From assembly GCA_041441555.1 (NCBI GenBank), contig JASDSW010000097.1, positions 1 to 40,404 of the forward strand: a DNA stretch of 40,404 nt. The letters are read 5' to 3'. Source of the stretch: Pseudaeromonas sp041441555. Lineage in GTDB: Bacteria > Pseudomonadota > Gammaproteobacteria > Enterobacterales > Aeromonadaceae. Within the stretch, counting starts at the first letter, position 1. The number at the start of each line of letters is the position of its first letter. Shown here piece by piece: positions 9,195 to 16,838 of this stretch. Position numbers and translations under genes: made by a program. The notes beneath the pieces are model-generated. The model worked only from the letters and a program-made list of their open reading frames with translations. It was not told the DNA's origin and ran no database searches.

Positions 9195-9239
9195 ATTGAA
9201 TGCGGGACCATTGAACGTGGGACGATTGAACGTGGGACT
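9195..9239. repeat. Three 15-bp tandem repeats before the cupin gene
   Basis: Copies at 9195-9209 (ATTGAATGCGGGACC), 9210-9224 (ATTGAACGTGGGACG) and 9225-9239 (ATTGAACGTGGGACT) run head to tail and end 2 bp before the ribosome binding site of the next gene. The unit is five codons long. In one frame it reads I-E-C/R-G-T three times within a possible 24-codon ORF from GTG 9180 whose TGA (9252-9254) overlaps the cupin start. Confidence 0.9.
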
Positions 9240-9250
9240 AAGAGGAGCCG

Positions 9251-9751
9251 ATGATGAGTGAGTGGTTACCAGGGGAGCTCTTTCACCAACAGCAGCAACC
9301 CATCTTTTGCGGTGATATCAGCAGGGCCCACCTCTACAAGCAGGCGGCCGAGATGGCTCATGTCTGCTACGCCCCGGCCCATGCCAACCCGCAGCAAAGC
9401 GGGGCGCGGGCGGGGCAAGGTCTCAACCGCTGCATCTGGGTGGCGGGCGAACAGGGGGCCCAGGCCGAGGGGATCAGCCACTCGCTGCTTGATGGGCTGC
9501 TCGACAGCACGCTGGAGCCCGAGGCCAGCATCGGCTGGCATCACCACGCCGACAGCGAGGAGATCTACTACCTGCTGGCAGGCTCCCTGCGGGTGGTGCT
9601 CACCGATGAGGGGGGGCAGCACTGGCAGTTTGAGCTGCAGCCGGGCGACAGCCACCGGGTGGGACCCGGGATGAGTCACTGGGCTCAGGCCGGGGCGCAG
9701 GGGGCGCGGTTTATTGCCGTGATGATGAAGACACAAGGGGACGCACGATGA
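9251..9751 (+). CDS. Cupin-domain protein, function unknown
   Basis: A 166-residue cytoplasmic protein with one cupin barrel in its C-terminal half. Cupin motif 1 is GWHHHADSEEIYYLLAGSL (about residues 96-114: His cluster and Glu as metal ligands), and motif 2 is PGDSHRVGPGMSHW (last His ligand). Proteins of this type are metal-dependent isomerases, dioxygenases or sugar-binding regulators; the sequence does not say which. The N-terminal 90 residues carry no motif I recognise. ATG 9251 follows AGGAG closely, and ATG 9254 is an equally possible start. The gene overlaps the next one by 4 bp (ATGA), so the two products are probably made in step and act together. Confidence 0.8.
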   Translation: MMSEWLPGELFHQQQQPIFCGDISRAHLYKQAAEMAHVCYAPAHANPQQSGARAGQGLNRCIWVAGEQGAQAEGISHSLLDGLLDSTLEPEASIGWHHHADSEEIYYLLAGSLRVVLTDEGGQHWQFELQPGDSHRVGPGMSHWAQAGAQGARFIAVMMKTQGDAR

Positions 9752-10659
9752 AACGAGCCGTGGTAGTGGGCGCTCACTGGGGGCTGGTCCATGTGCAGGC
9801 ATTGCGGCAGGCCGGGGTCGAGGTGGTAGCACTGGGCGGGCGCGATCGGCAACAGTTGCAATCGGTGGCCGCCGAGCAGGGGATACCGCACGTCGTGGAT
9901 TCGCTGGCAGAAATCCGCGAGTTGGCGCCGGATCTGGTGACTCTGGCCACCCCGGCCGCCACCCATGGCGCCTGGCTGCGTGATTTGGCCGATCTGCCGG
10001 TGATCTGCGAAAAGCCGCTCTTTGGTCTCGACGCCTCGGCGACCCTGCTCGATTCGCTCGGCGAGCGGCTGTGGATCAACTATGCCTTTGCCTTCCTGGA
10101 GACGGCGCAGGCACTGCAAGAGCTGTGGCCTCGGTTGGGGGGCATTCACAGTGTCGAGCTCAGTTGCGAATACCGGATGCCGCTGTACTTTTCTCCCGCC
10201 CAGTGGTGGCTGGAGGTGGCCAGTCACCCGCTCTCGTTTCTGGTGCATCGGCTGGGGGAGCCGCGTTGGCTCTCGGGGGAGAGTTGGCGCGATGGCGAGC
10301 GGATCGGCTGCCGCATTGGTGCCATACCGGCGCAACTGCTCTGTCGCGAGGCGAGCGACTTTACCGGGATCTGTCAGAGCCTACGTCTGCACAGCGAGGC
10401 CGGGCTGGTCGAGCTCTCGGGTGGTTTCGACTGGGGATCGCCCTGGCGCTATGCGCCGCTGCGACTCAATGGTCAGCCGCTCACCGATGGCGAGTGGTGC
10501 GCCGAGGATTGCTGGCTGCGCGCCAATGTGCGCAGCATCGGGACCATGATCCGCCAGTTCCGGGGGGAACTGTCGCCGCGTGAGGGTCTGAGCCTGGGTC
10601 TGTTTACCGCCGCCAAGGCGTTGCCTATCGATCAGTTGATCCAGCGCGCCTGGCGGTAG
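9748..10659 (+). CDS. Gfo/Idh/MocA-family oxidoreductase
   Basis: A 303-residue NAD(P)-dependent dehydrogenase-like protein. The N-terminus (MKRAVVVGAHWGLVHVQAL) is a Rossmann start whose usual GxGxxG is degenerate (GAHWGL). The family's EKP motif appears as VICEKPLFG near residue 90, carrying the catalytic/cofactor Lys. The C-terminal half is the alpha/beta substrate domain and is somewhat shorter than average. Substrates in this family are usually sugars, inositols or thiazolinyl intermediates, and nothing here fixes one. Its start overlaps the cupin stop (ATGA at 9748-9751), suggesting a two-gene operon in which the cupin may act on the same small molecule. It converges on ynfL 47 bp downstream. 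Confidence 0.8.
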   Translation: MKRAVVVGAHWGLVHVQALRQAGVEVVALGGRDRQQLQSVAAEQGIPHVVDSLAEIRELAPDLVTLATPAATHGAWLRDLADLPVICEKPLFGLDASATLLDSLGERLWINYAFAFLETAQALQELWPRLGGIHSVELSCEYRMPLYFSPAQWWLEVASHPLSFLVHRLGEPRWLSGESWRDGERIGCRIGAIPAQLLCREASDFTGICQSLRLHSEAGLVELSGGFDWGSPWRYAPLRLNGQPLTDGEWCAEDCWLRANVRSIGTMIRQFRGELSPREGLSLGLFTAAKALPIDQLIQRAWR

Positions 10660-10678
10660 ATAGGGTTCTCATTCCGGC

Positions 10679-10705
10679 GCCCTCTATTTTGGGCATGAAA
10701 TTTTT
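10679..10705 (+). terminator. Weak terminator-like hairpin
   Basis: GCCC (10679-10682) can pair with GGGC (10691-10694), followed by ATGAAATTTTT. The stem is only 4 bp with an 8-nt loop, so terminator activity between the convergent oxidoreductase and ynfL genes is uncertain. Confidence 0.3.
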
Positions 10706-10706
10706 A

Positions 10707-11600
10707 TTAGTGGGCGGCCTGGGTCAGCAGCGCCATGAAGTGGCGGGCGGCGGCGCCGAGCTCGCGATGTTTCGCCCAGACCAGCCACAGCTCGGAGATG
10801 GCATCCGGCTCCTCCAGCGGCAGCCAGCAGATCTCATCGAGGCGCAACCGGCGGTAGGAGGCGGGCAGGATTGACACGCCAAGCCCGGCGGCGACCAGCC
10901 CTAGTATGGTCATCGCCTCGCCGACCTCCTGAGTCACCGAGGGGGTCACGCCATAGCGTTTGAGCAGGGCGAGGATGTCGTCATACAGGCCGGTGCCGGC
11001 TTGTGGATCGAAGAAGACGAAGGGCTCGCTGGCCAGATCGCGCAGCGAGATCCGCTCTCGGCAGGCCAGCGGGTGACTGTGATGCACCATGGCCAGCATG
11101 GGCTCGCGCAGCGCCACCTGCCAGCAGAGGGTCTCCGGCAGCGGCGTGTTACGCATCAGCCCCAGATCCAGGGTGCCATCGCCCAGCGGGCCTATCTGCT
11201 CGCGGGTGTGGCTCTCCACGGTCTGGACATGCACATCGGGGTAGCGCTGGCGGTAGAGCCGCAGGGTGTCGGAGACCGTCTTGATGAAGGGGGCCGAGGC
11301 GGTAAGACCCAGCCGCAGCTCACCGGTCTCCCCCTGATGCAGGCGGGCAGCGCGCGTCGCCGCCGCCTCGACCTGGCCGAGGATCTGCCGGGCATCCCCC
11401 AAAAACTGCTCGCCCGCCGCGGTCAGAGTGACGCTGCGGTTGGTGCGCGCCAGCAGACGGGCACCGATCTGCTCCTCGAGGATCTGGATCTGCTGGCTCA
11501 AGGGGGGTTGCGAGATGTTCAGTCGGGCCGCCGCCCGGCCAAAATGCAGCTCCTCGGCGACGGCTATGAAGTAACGCAGGTGACGCAGCTCGATATTCAT
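10707..11600 (-). CDS. ynfL: LysR-family regulator, YnfL orthologue
   Basis: A 297-residue LysR-type transcription factor. Residues 1-60 (MNIELRHLRYFIAVAEELHF onward) are the winged helix-turn-helix, and about 90-290 are the periplasmic-binding-like effector domain of the CatR/BenM subgroup. From memory the sequence tracks E. coli YnfL nearly end to end (GTGLYDDILALLKRYGV, SILPASYRRL). It is divergent from the ynfM-type exporter gene, the same arrangement as in E. coli, so it most likely controls that exporter and itself from the shared AT-rich spacer. The inducer is unknown. Confidence 0.85.
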   Translation of the reverse strand: MNIELRHLRYFIAVAEELHFGRAAARLNISQPPLSQQIQILEEQIGARLLARTNRSVTLTAAGEQFLGDARQILGQVEAAATRAARLHQGETGELRLGLTASAPFIKTVSDTLRLYRQRYPDVHVQTVESHTREQIGPLGDGTLDLGLMRNTPLPETLCWQVALREPMLAMVHHSHPLACRERISLRDLASEPFVFFDPQAGTGLYDDILALLKRYGVTPSVTQEVGEAMTILGLVAAGLGVSILPASYRRLRLDEICWLPLEEPDAISELWLVWAKHRELGAAARHFMALLTQAAH

Positions 11601-11645
11601 ATTTAATAGGTATCAATCTAGATTATTAATATATTAGACAGATTA
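11601..11645. promoter_or_regulatory. Shared ynfL/ynfM control region
   Basis: An AT-rich stretch between the divergent genes holds two perfect palindromes: AATCTAGATT (11615-11624) and TAATATATTA (11627-11636). LysR proteins bind interrupted dyads of this kind in such spacers, so these are the best operator candidates. No clear -35/-10 pair was assigned. Confidence 0.45.
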
Positions 11646-11723
11646 TTGCTCCCTTTTTACTCTGACGCCAGGCCTTACCCGTCGCCGTTTGTATCACGGG
11701 GTCTCGTCATCCAGGGAGCTGTT

Positions 11724-12974
11724 GTGAGCCGTCTATCCTCTGTTCTTATTCCGCCGCTGGAGGCGGAGCCACTCCCCACGGTGGGTTCCACCCAGACCTA
11801 TATTCAGCGCGGCAGCACCGCCTTCTGGCGCGTGACCTTGGCGCTCTTCGCCGCCGGATTTGCCACCTTTGCGCTGCTCTACTGCGTGCAGCCGATCCTG
11901 CCGATCCTCTCCCATGAGTTTGTCATCTCGCCGGCGACCAGCAGTCTGTCGCTCTCCTGCGCCACCGCCATGCTGGCGTTGGGGCTCCTGGTCAGCGGGC
12001 CACTCTCCGATGCCTTTGGTCGCAAGAATGTGATGGTGACGGCGCTGCTGCTGGCCTCGCTCTGCACCCTGATTTCAACCCGGATGCAGAGCTGGCACGG
12101 CATCTTGCTGCTGCGCATGTTGATGGGGCTCTCCCTGAGCGGGGTCGCCGCCGTGGCCATGAGCTATCTGGCCGAGGAGATCCACCCCTCGCAAGTGGCC
12201 TTTGCCATGGGGCTCTATATCAGTGGCAACTCCATCGGTGGCATGAGTGGGCGGCTGATCTGTGGCGTGCTGACCGACTTCTATGGCTGGCGTTTTGCAC
12301 TGACCGCCATCGGCTGTTGCGCGCTGGCCTCCGCCCTGCTGTTCTGGAAGATACTGCCCGCTTCGCGCCACTTCCGCCCGATGTCGCTGCGGCCGCGATC
12401 CTTGCTGGTCTCCTTGCACCTGCACTGGCGGGATGCCGCGCTACCCTGGCTCTTCGTCGAGGGATTTTTGCTGATGGGGGCCTTTGTCACCCTGTTCAAC
12501 TACATCGGCTACCGCCTGATGGAGTCACCCTGGCAGCTGACTCAGGCGGTGGTCGGCCTGCTCTCGGTGGTCTACCTGACGGGAACCTGGAGCTCGCCCA
12601 AGGCCGGGTTGATGACCGCCCGCTTCGGTCGGGCACCTGTGCTGATTGGTTTTCTTGGGCTGATGCTGGCCGGTCTGCTGCTGACGCTATTTCAGGCGCT
12701 GTGGCTCATCATCCTCGGCCTGTTGCTGTTTGCCGCCGGTTTCTTTGCCGCCCACTCGGTGGCCAGCAGCTGGATCGGCCCACGCGCCCGCCGCGCCAAG
12801 GGGCAGGCCTCGGCGCAGTACCTGTTCTGTTACTACGTCGGCTCCAGTCTGGCCGGCACTATCGGCGGCCTGTTCTGGCACGCTCTCGGCTGGTCCGGCG
12901 TCGGCGGCTTTATCGCCGCCCTGCTGAGCCTGGCCTTGCTCGTCGGCTGGCAATTGCAGCGCCGGGTGGGGTGA
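11724..12974 (+). CDS. ynfM: MFS exporter, YnfM orthologue
   Basis: A 416-residue inner-membrane transporter of the major facilitator superfamily with 12 predicted hydrophobic helices, very close to E. coli YnfM (417 residues). Shared stretches include FALLYCVQPILP, the motif A region GPLSDAFGRK, MGLYISGNSIGGMSGRL and HSVASSWIGPRA. These proteins export sugars or small toxic metabolites; the substrate is not established. GTG 11724 has AGGGAG five bases upstream, and the resulting length equals that of E. coli. Earlier in-frame starts would add a non-homologous tail. It is divergent from ynfL, its likely regulator. Its last 59 bp recur in altered form across the assembly gap (13207-13265). Confidence 0.88.
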   Translation: MSRLSSVLIPPLEAEPLPTVGSTQTYIQRGSTAFWRVTLALFAAGFATFALLYCVQPILPILSHEFVISPATSSLSLSCATAMLALGLLVSGPLSDAFGRKNVMVTALLLASLCTLISTRMQSWHGILLLRMLMGLSLSGVAAVAMSYLAEEIHPSQVAFAMGLYISGNSIGGMSGRLICGVLTDFYGWRFALTAIGCCALASALLFWKILPASRHFRPMSLRPRSLLVSLHLHWRDAALPWLFVEGFLLMGAFVTLFNYIGYRLMESPWQLTQAVVGLLSVVYLTGTWSSPKAGLMTARFGRAPVLIGFLGLMLAGLLLTLFQALWLIILGLLLFAAGFFAAHSVASSWIGPRARRAKGQASAQYLFCYYVGSSLAGTIGGLFWHALGWSGVGGFIAALLSLALLVGWQLQRRVG

Positions 12975-13020
12975 GGGGGCTGTCCGCCCCCGTTCATCTC
13001 GCGCCCTCAGGCGGCCATGA

Positions 13021-13196
13021 TTACATCGGCCGCCAGTGGTTAATCAGATTGCGATCGATTCTGGGCACCAACCAGTAAAACAGCGCCATCATCGGCACTG
13101 CCAGCACCAGCATGGCGGCGGGAAATTCACTCCATTGGTAGGCACTGGGATACAGGTATTGCGGCATACTCTGAGCTACGGCCGATTCTTTATAGT
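13021..13196 (-). CDS. 3' fragment of an unidentified membrane protein, cut by the gap
   Basis: Reading leftward from the Ns, the frame is open for 57 codons to TAA at 13021-13023. It ends with one strongly hydrophobic helix (FPAAMLVLAVPMMALFYWLV) followed by a basic tail (PRIDRN...NHWRPM), as in the last transmembrane segment of a polytopic inner-membrane protein. The preceding YLYPSAYQWSEF faintly recalls NrfD/DmsC-type quinol-interacting subunits, but that is a guess. A 48-residue protein from the internal ATG is possible but less likely, because no ribosome binding site precedes it. The rest of the gene lies in unsequenced DNA. Confidence 0.5.
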
Positions 13197-13206
13197 NNNN
13201 NNNNNN
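13197..13206. other. Assembly gap (10 Ns)
   Basis: Ten ambiguous bases mark a scaffold join of unknown true length. The two flanks do not continue each other: on the left a minus-strand membrane-protein gene is cut off, and on the right the sequence begins inside a ynfM-like 3' end. Confidence 0.98.
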
Positions 13207-13265
13207 CCGCCCTGCTGAGCCTGGCCCTCATCGTCGGCTGGCAATTGCAGCGCCGGGTGGTGTGA
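13207..13265 (+). pseudogene. ynfM: Second copy of a ynfM 3' end
   Basis: Reads ALLSLALIVGWQLQRRVV then TGA, against ALLSLALLVGWQLQRRVG at the end of the intact ynfM. Over 65 bp (12916-12980 versus 13207-13271), 61 bases are identical, after which the two diverge completely. Either the genome has two ynfM-type genes and the gap hides the body of the second, or two strain variants of one locus were joined by mistake. Confidence 0.7.
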
Positions 13266-13285
13266 GGGGGCGGGACGAGGTTTAT

Positions 13286-13323
13286 GATCCAAGACGGGCA
13301 GATTGTTCTGCCCGTCTTGGATC
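13286..13323. terminator. Long perfect hairpin between convergent genes
   Basis: A 17-bp perfect stem (GATCCAAGACGGGCAGA at 13286-13302, its complement at 13307-13323) with loop TTGT. It lies between the ynfM-like tail and the convergent DUF900 gene and probably stops transcription from both sides, although flanking T-tracts are short. Confidence 0.75.
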
Positions 13324-13340
13324 TCGCAGCTACCGCATGG

Positions 13341-14303
13341 TTAGCTGATGATATGCCGACGATTCAGCGGATCGTCGACGGTGACGCGTCCGGTTTTGAT
13401 TGATTCGAACAGGTGGTCGAATACCTTGCCCGGTTTGCCCTGTTCATCCTCCAGAAAATAGGAGTGGCCCTTGGGTTCGTCATAGCGGTTGTTGAGGTCA
13501 TCGCAATCGATGGCGTAGACATTCGACGGCGTTTTCTCCATCGATTCGGGACCGGTGTGGCCGAGGCGGCGCGTGGCCACCTTGTTTTTCAGGTTGGAGA
13601 TCTTGCTGGCACGCAGCGCCAGATCGTCCGAGGCATAGTAGACGCTGACATTGCGCGATGCCTGACAGATCAGGCGACCATCCTGATTCGCCTCCAGCGA
13701 CTCATTGACGATATCTGCCGCCATCAGAATGGTGTTGCGAAACAGCAGTGGGACGCCATCGGCCATGAACTTTTTGTCCCATGCGTGCAGCGTCTCCCTG
13801 AGTACCCAGTTGCCCATCGAATGGGCGAGGATATTGATGCGTTTGAGGCAGGGATTGTCTGGTGACACCTGATCACGCCACTGCATGAAAAATTGCAAGG
13901 CGCGGGCAAAGGCCGGGGCGCTCATATCCGCAGCGTCCTGATCGTCCCAATAGTCCTGAACGATGCCAAGGTCGTTATCACAGGGCCAAATCACCGGAAT
14001 CACCTCGACCAGCCCCTTCTCCTTGCTATCGAACAATGCCTGTAGCTTCTGGGTTCGCGGGAAAATATCCGGCTCCGGCAGATTGGAGAAGCCGTGGATG
14101 TAAAACAGGATCTGTTGTGCCTGGAGCTGCTTGATGCGGCCAAGCCACTGTTGCGATCCCAGCTCTTGGTATTGATCTTTGCCCAGTCGCTCACAGCAGT
14201 AGATGGAGTTGGAGGGGGCGTTCTTCTGCAGATCAAACGCAAAAGGCCCGTCAATGGTCGTCTGGATGGAGCCTTGCGGCTCACGGTTGGTAATAAATAA
14301 CAT
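13341..14303 (-). CDS. DUF900-type alpha/beta hydrolase
   Basis: A 320-residue cytoplasmic protein with an alpha/beta-hydrolase core. The strand and oxyanion region is QILFYIHGFSN (residues 64-74), the nucleophile elbow is LAHSMGNW with Ser162, the acid is probably Asp226 or Asp227 (YYASDD), and the His is probably His280 (KGHSYF). This set and the overall pattern match the DUF900 group of esterase-like proteins of unknown substrate. ATG 14303 has AGGAG about 7 bases upstream. No signal peptide is visible. The neighbours (a ynfM-like tail and a small membrane protein on the other strand) give no hint of function. Confidence 0.8.
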   Translation of the reverse strand: MLFITNREPQGSIQTTIDGPFAFDLQKNAPSNSIYCCERLGKDQYQELGSQQWLGRIKQLQAQQILFYIHGFSNLPEPDIFPRTQKLQALFDSKEKGLVEVIPVIWPCDNDLGIVQDYWDDQDAADMSAPAFARALQFFMQWRDQVSPDNPCLKRINILAHSMGNWVLRETLHAWDKKFMADGVPLLFRNTILMAADIVNESLEANQDGRLICQASRNVSVYYASDDLALRASKISNLKNKVATRRLGHTGPESMEKTPSNVYAIDCDDLNNRYDEPKGHSYFLEDEQGKPGKVFDHLFESIKTGRVTVDDPLNRRHIIS

Positions 14304-14646
14304 GATGTGCTCCTGATCTTCTGATAGCGGGTGCCATGTTCACGCGGTAACAGATGGCGGCAACAAACCGGGACGACGGCGATGGCTCCAGTGCTAGTGG
14401 GAAGTGTTGCCGTAAGATCAACCGTGGACCACAACGATCAGTAATGACCAGTTTTGCTGAGACGGTCACTAGAACAAATGGCTAAAAAAAGAGGCGCTAT
14501 GCAGAATGAAATGAGGGGGAAAAAACCGGAATTAACTGGATCAATCCTTCGGCTCTGAGTTGAATCGATGGCGCAGATCCGGGCTGGTTTCGTTTGTAGC
14601 ATATGTTTCGTCCTGTACTTTGGTCGAACTACTCAAGGAGTCACGA
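14304..14646. other. Intergenic region between divergent genes
   Basis: About 340 bp between the DUF900 gene and the small membrane protein gene. It must hold promoters for both. I see no convincing -35/-10 pair, no strong dyad and no conserved-looking ORF; two A-rich runs near 14482-14488 and 14520-14525 are the only compositional features. Confidence 0.4.
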
Positions 14647-14928
14647 ATGCGCTTGATTGTCGGATTATTAGAGGCTCTGTTGTGGCTGGGCTTGTTGCTC
14701 TGCCCACTGCTGGCGATGCTGGCGCTGGCCTTCGGTCTCGATGCGGCTCTGTTTGGTGGGCAGGTTTTGGTGGCGCAGTGGCGGCTTATCGCGGTCACGG
14801 CGTTGGTCTGTGCCTTGCCGATGGCGGTCTATCTCACCGAGCGGGTACGCCGTGAGTTCGGGCTGCTCAACTTCTACGCCCGCCTGCTGCGAAATCCCGA
14901 GTTGGGGCGGCGTCACGAGTCAGTTTGA
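14647..14928 (+). CDS. Small inner-membrane protein, unknown function
   Basis: A 93-residue protein with two hydrophobic helices, one near residues 4-28 (LLEALLWLGLLLCPLLAMLA) and one near 42-62 (LIAVTALVCALPMAVYL), followed by a basic, amphipathic tail (TERVRREFGLLNFYARLLRN). ATG 14647 has AAGGAG six bases upstream. The frame is open further left, but that extension has no membrane character or ribosome binding site. I recognise no family. It ends 16 bp from the convergent cobA gene. Confidence 0.65.
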   Translation: MRLIVGLLEALLWLGLLLCPLLAMLALAFGLDAALFGGQVLVAQWRLIAVTALVCALPMAVYLTERVRREFGLLNFYARLLRNPELGRRHESV

Positions 14929-14944
14929 GGCGGTGATCTGACGG

Positions 14945-15751
14945 CTATTCGACCAGGCAGCTGGTCGTCGCAAACCAATCCAGCGTGGCGTGCAGGTGGC
15001 AGACCTCGCCGACGATGAGCAGCGTCGGGCTGGGCAGATGCTCACCGACCTGGGACAGTTGCCCGAGCGTGGTGACGACCACCTGCTGTTGGGCTGTGGT
15101 GCCGGCGCTGATGAGCGCCGCCGGCAGATTGGCGGCAAAGCCCAGCGCCCGTAGTCGCTGGCTGATACGTTCGCGCAGGGCCAATCCCATATAGAACACC
15201 AGCGTCTGTGGGCCGGGTTTGAGGTGCGACCAATCGGGTTCCGGCTGGCCGGGCTGCAGGCAGGCGGTGATAAATTGCACGCTGTGGGCCACGCCGCGAT
15301 GGGTCAGCGGGATGCCGGCAGTGGCGGCGCAGCCGGTGGCGGCGGTCACCCCAGGCACCACGCCGAATGACACACCGGCGGCGGCCAGGGCTAGCAACTC
15401 CTCTCCACCCCGGCCGAAGATGAAGGGATCGCCGCCCTTGAGGCGAACTACCTGCCGTCCACGCCGCGCCTCGCGCAGCAGCAGGGCGTTGATCTGCTCC
15501 TGCGGCAGGCTGTGATGGCCGCGCGCCTTGCCGACAAACAGCCGCTCGGTGGCGGATGGGATCTCGGCGAGGATCGCCGCCGACACCAGCTTGTCGTAGA
15601 CCACCAGATCGGCCTGTTGCAGCAGACGCCACGCCTTGCGCGTCAGCAGTTCGGGATCGCCGGGGCCGGCACCGACCAGCCAGACCTGGCCGCAGCTGGC
15701 AGAGGGTGCTGTATCCGATAGCGGGTGGAGAATACGGGCGATCTCGGTCAT
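14945..15751 (-). CDS. cobA: Uroporphyrinogen-III C-methyltransferase (SUMT)
   Basis: SUMT adds two methyls from SAM to uroporphyrinogen III, giving precorrin-2, the precursor of siroheme (and of cobalamin in some species). The 268-residue protein has the family motifs VWLVGAGPGDPELLT (about 23-37), VRLKGGDPFIFGRGGEE (about 102-118) and the GIPLTHRG region. It is the stand-alone form: the dehydrogenase/ferrochelatase half of CysG is absent, so another enzyme must finish siroheme. Its place at the end of the hcp-hcr-nirBDC block makes sense because NirB needs siroheme. AAGGA lies 8 bases before ATG 15751. Repeat copy 1 lies between it and nirC. Confidence 0.93.
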   Translation of the reverse strand: MTEIARILHPLSDTAPSASCGQVWLVGAGPGDPELLTRKAWRLLQQADLVVYDKLVSAAILAEIPSATERLFVGKARGHHSLPQEQINALLLREARRGRQVVRLKGGDPFIFGRGGEELLALAAAGVSFGVVPGVTAATGCAATAGIPLTHRGVAHSVQFITACLQPGQPEPDWSHLKPGPQTLVFYMGLALRERISQRLRALGFAANLPAALISAGTTAQQQVVVTTLGQLSQVGEHLPSPTLLIVGEVCHLHATLDWFATTSCLVE

Positions 15752-15820
15752 GGGGTGGATCCTTGGCTAGGCTCTGAGTGATCTGTGCCCTGAAGAGGGC
15801 AATGTGGTTCACTTCAGAAA

Positions 15821-15928
15821 AAGGCAGGGGCCATTCCCTTTCGTCAACACGCCGTAAACCTATCCGTGGGGGCTCGATGGCGGCATCCCTGCCGGCAACG
15901 GTTGACTCAATGGAACACCCCCTGCCTT
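15821..15928 (+). repeat. Intergenic palindromic repeat, copy 1
   Basis: A 108-bp element between nirC and cobA. The outer arms AAGGCAGGGGCCATTCC (15821-15837) and GGAACACCCCCTGCCTT (15912-15928) pair except for three bases, and GTCAAC/GTTGAC pair further in. Inside are two small hairpins, so the whole can fold as a three-way junction. It is about 95 percent identical to copy 2 (26146-26252) and shares the core with copy 3 (21048-21160). Confidence 0.9.
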
Positions 15929-15968
15929 CTCTGATCGGCATTGTCTGAAGAGGGGGCCTCACCGGCGA

Positions 15969-16799
15969 TTAGTTCTGCTGTGGTAGCGCCGCGCTGGCTG
16001 TGGATGGGCTGGCCTCGACGGTTTGGGCCCCCGGGCGCTGGGCGGCCGGAGTGGCGTACCAGTAGCCGAGGCCCATGAACACGACGCCGGAGATGGTGTT
16101 GCCGAGCGTTACCCACAGCAGGTTGTAGCCGATGCCGGAGAGGGTGAAGTCGGTACCGTGGGCGCCAAACCAGGAGAGGGCGAACAGCGTCATGTTGGCG
16201 ATGGAGTGCTCGTAACCGGAAGCGATAAACGCCAGCAGGCACCACCAGATGGCGATGAACTTGGCGCTACCCTCGACGCGCTGACACATCCAGATCGCCA
16301 GACAAACCAGCCAGTTACACAGCATCCCCTTGGCGATGAGCGCCATCACGGGCAGCTGGGTCTTGGCCAGCGCGGCACTGTGCAGCAGGCTGGCGCCATC
16401 GGGCAGCATCTTGCCGCCGCCGGTCTGCCAGAACAGCCAGGCCACCAGAATCGAGCCCAGCAGGTTACCGCCCCAGCTCTGCAGGGCGGCGCGCAGCGCA
16501 CTGCCGGTGCCGATGCGTCCGGTCTTGACTCCAAGGGTCAAAAATAGGGTGTGGCCGGTGAACAGCTCGGCGCCGGCGATGATCACCAGCGTCAGCGCAA
16601 TCCCGAAGGTGGCGCCCATCAGCAGGGGGCGTAGCTCGGGGGCCGCCAGGTTGCCCAGGGTGAAGATTAGTATGATGCCAAGGCCGACATAGGCTCCCGC
16701 CATCATGGACGCCACCCAGAAGCCGAACGGGTTGTCGCGGTCGAGTTTAACGATGCGCTCGGCATTGGCCGCGCACTTGCTGATGGTCTCCGTAAACAT
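15969..16799 (-). CDS. nirC: Nitrite/formate-nitrite transporter family channel
   Basis: A 276-residue FNT-family pentameric channel protein with six transmembrane helices. Visible landmarks are NPFGFWVASMMAGAYVGLGI (helix 1), GAELFTGHTLFL, a CNWLVCLAIWM helix and SGYEHSIANMTLF, the conserved gating segment. With nirB and nirD immediately upstream it is most likely NirC (nitrite uptake/efflux) rather than FocA. ATG 16799 has AAGGAG six bases upstream; an earlier ATG at 16850 lacks one. It is slightly longer than E. coli NirC (268) because of an Ala/Pro-rich C-terminal tail. A terminator upstream (16839-16866) suggests lower or separate expression from nirBD. Confidence 0.9.
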   Translation of the reverse strand: MFTETISKCAANAERIVKLDRDNPFGFWVASMMAGAYVGLGIILIFTLGNLAAPELRPLLMGATFGIALTLVIIAGAELFTGHTLFLTLGVKTGRIGTGSALRAALQSWGGNLLGSILVAWLFWQTGGGKMLPDGASLLHSAALAKTQLPVMALIAKGMLCNWLVCLAIWMCQRVEGSAKFIAIWWCLLAFIASGYEHSIANMTLFALSWFGAHGTDFTLSGIGYNLLWVTLGNTISGVVFMGLGYWYATPAAQRPGAQTVEASPSTASAALPQQN

Positions 16800-16838
16800 G
16801 AATTGCTCCTTGATAACTGAAAGTCGGGTGTCAGTTTG

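Noticed and set aside
9195..9239. CRISPR array
   Set aside because: The repeats are contiguous 15-mers without spacers, and no cas genes are present.
13021..13196. Firm assignment to an NrfD/DmsC-type quinol subunit
   Set aside because: Only about 57 residues and a faint P-S-x-x-W pattern are available, too little to name a family.
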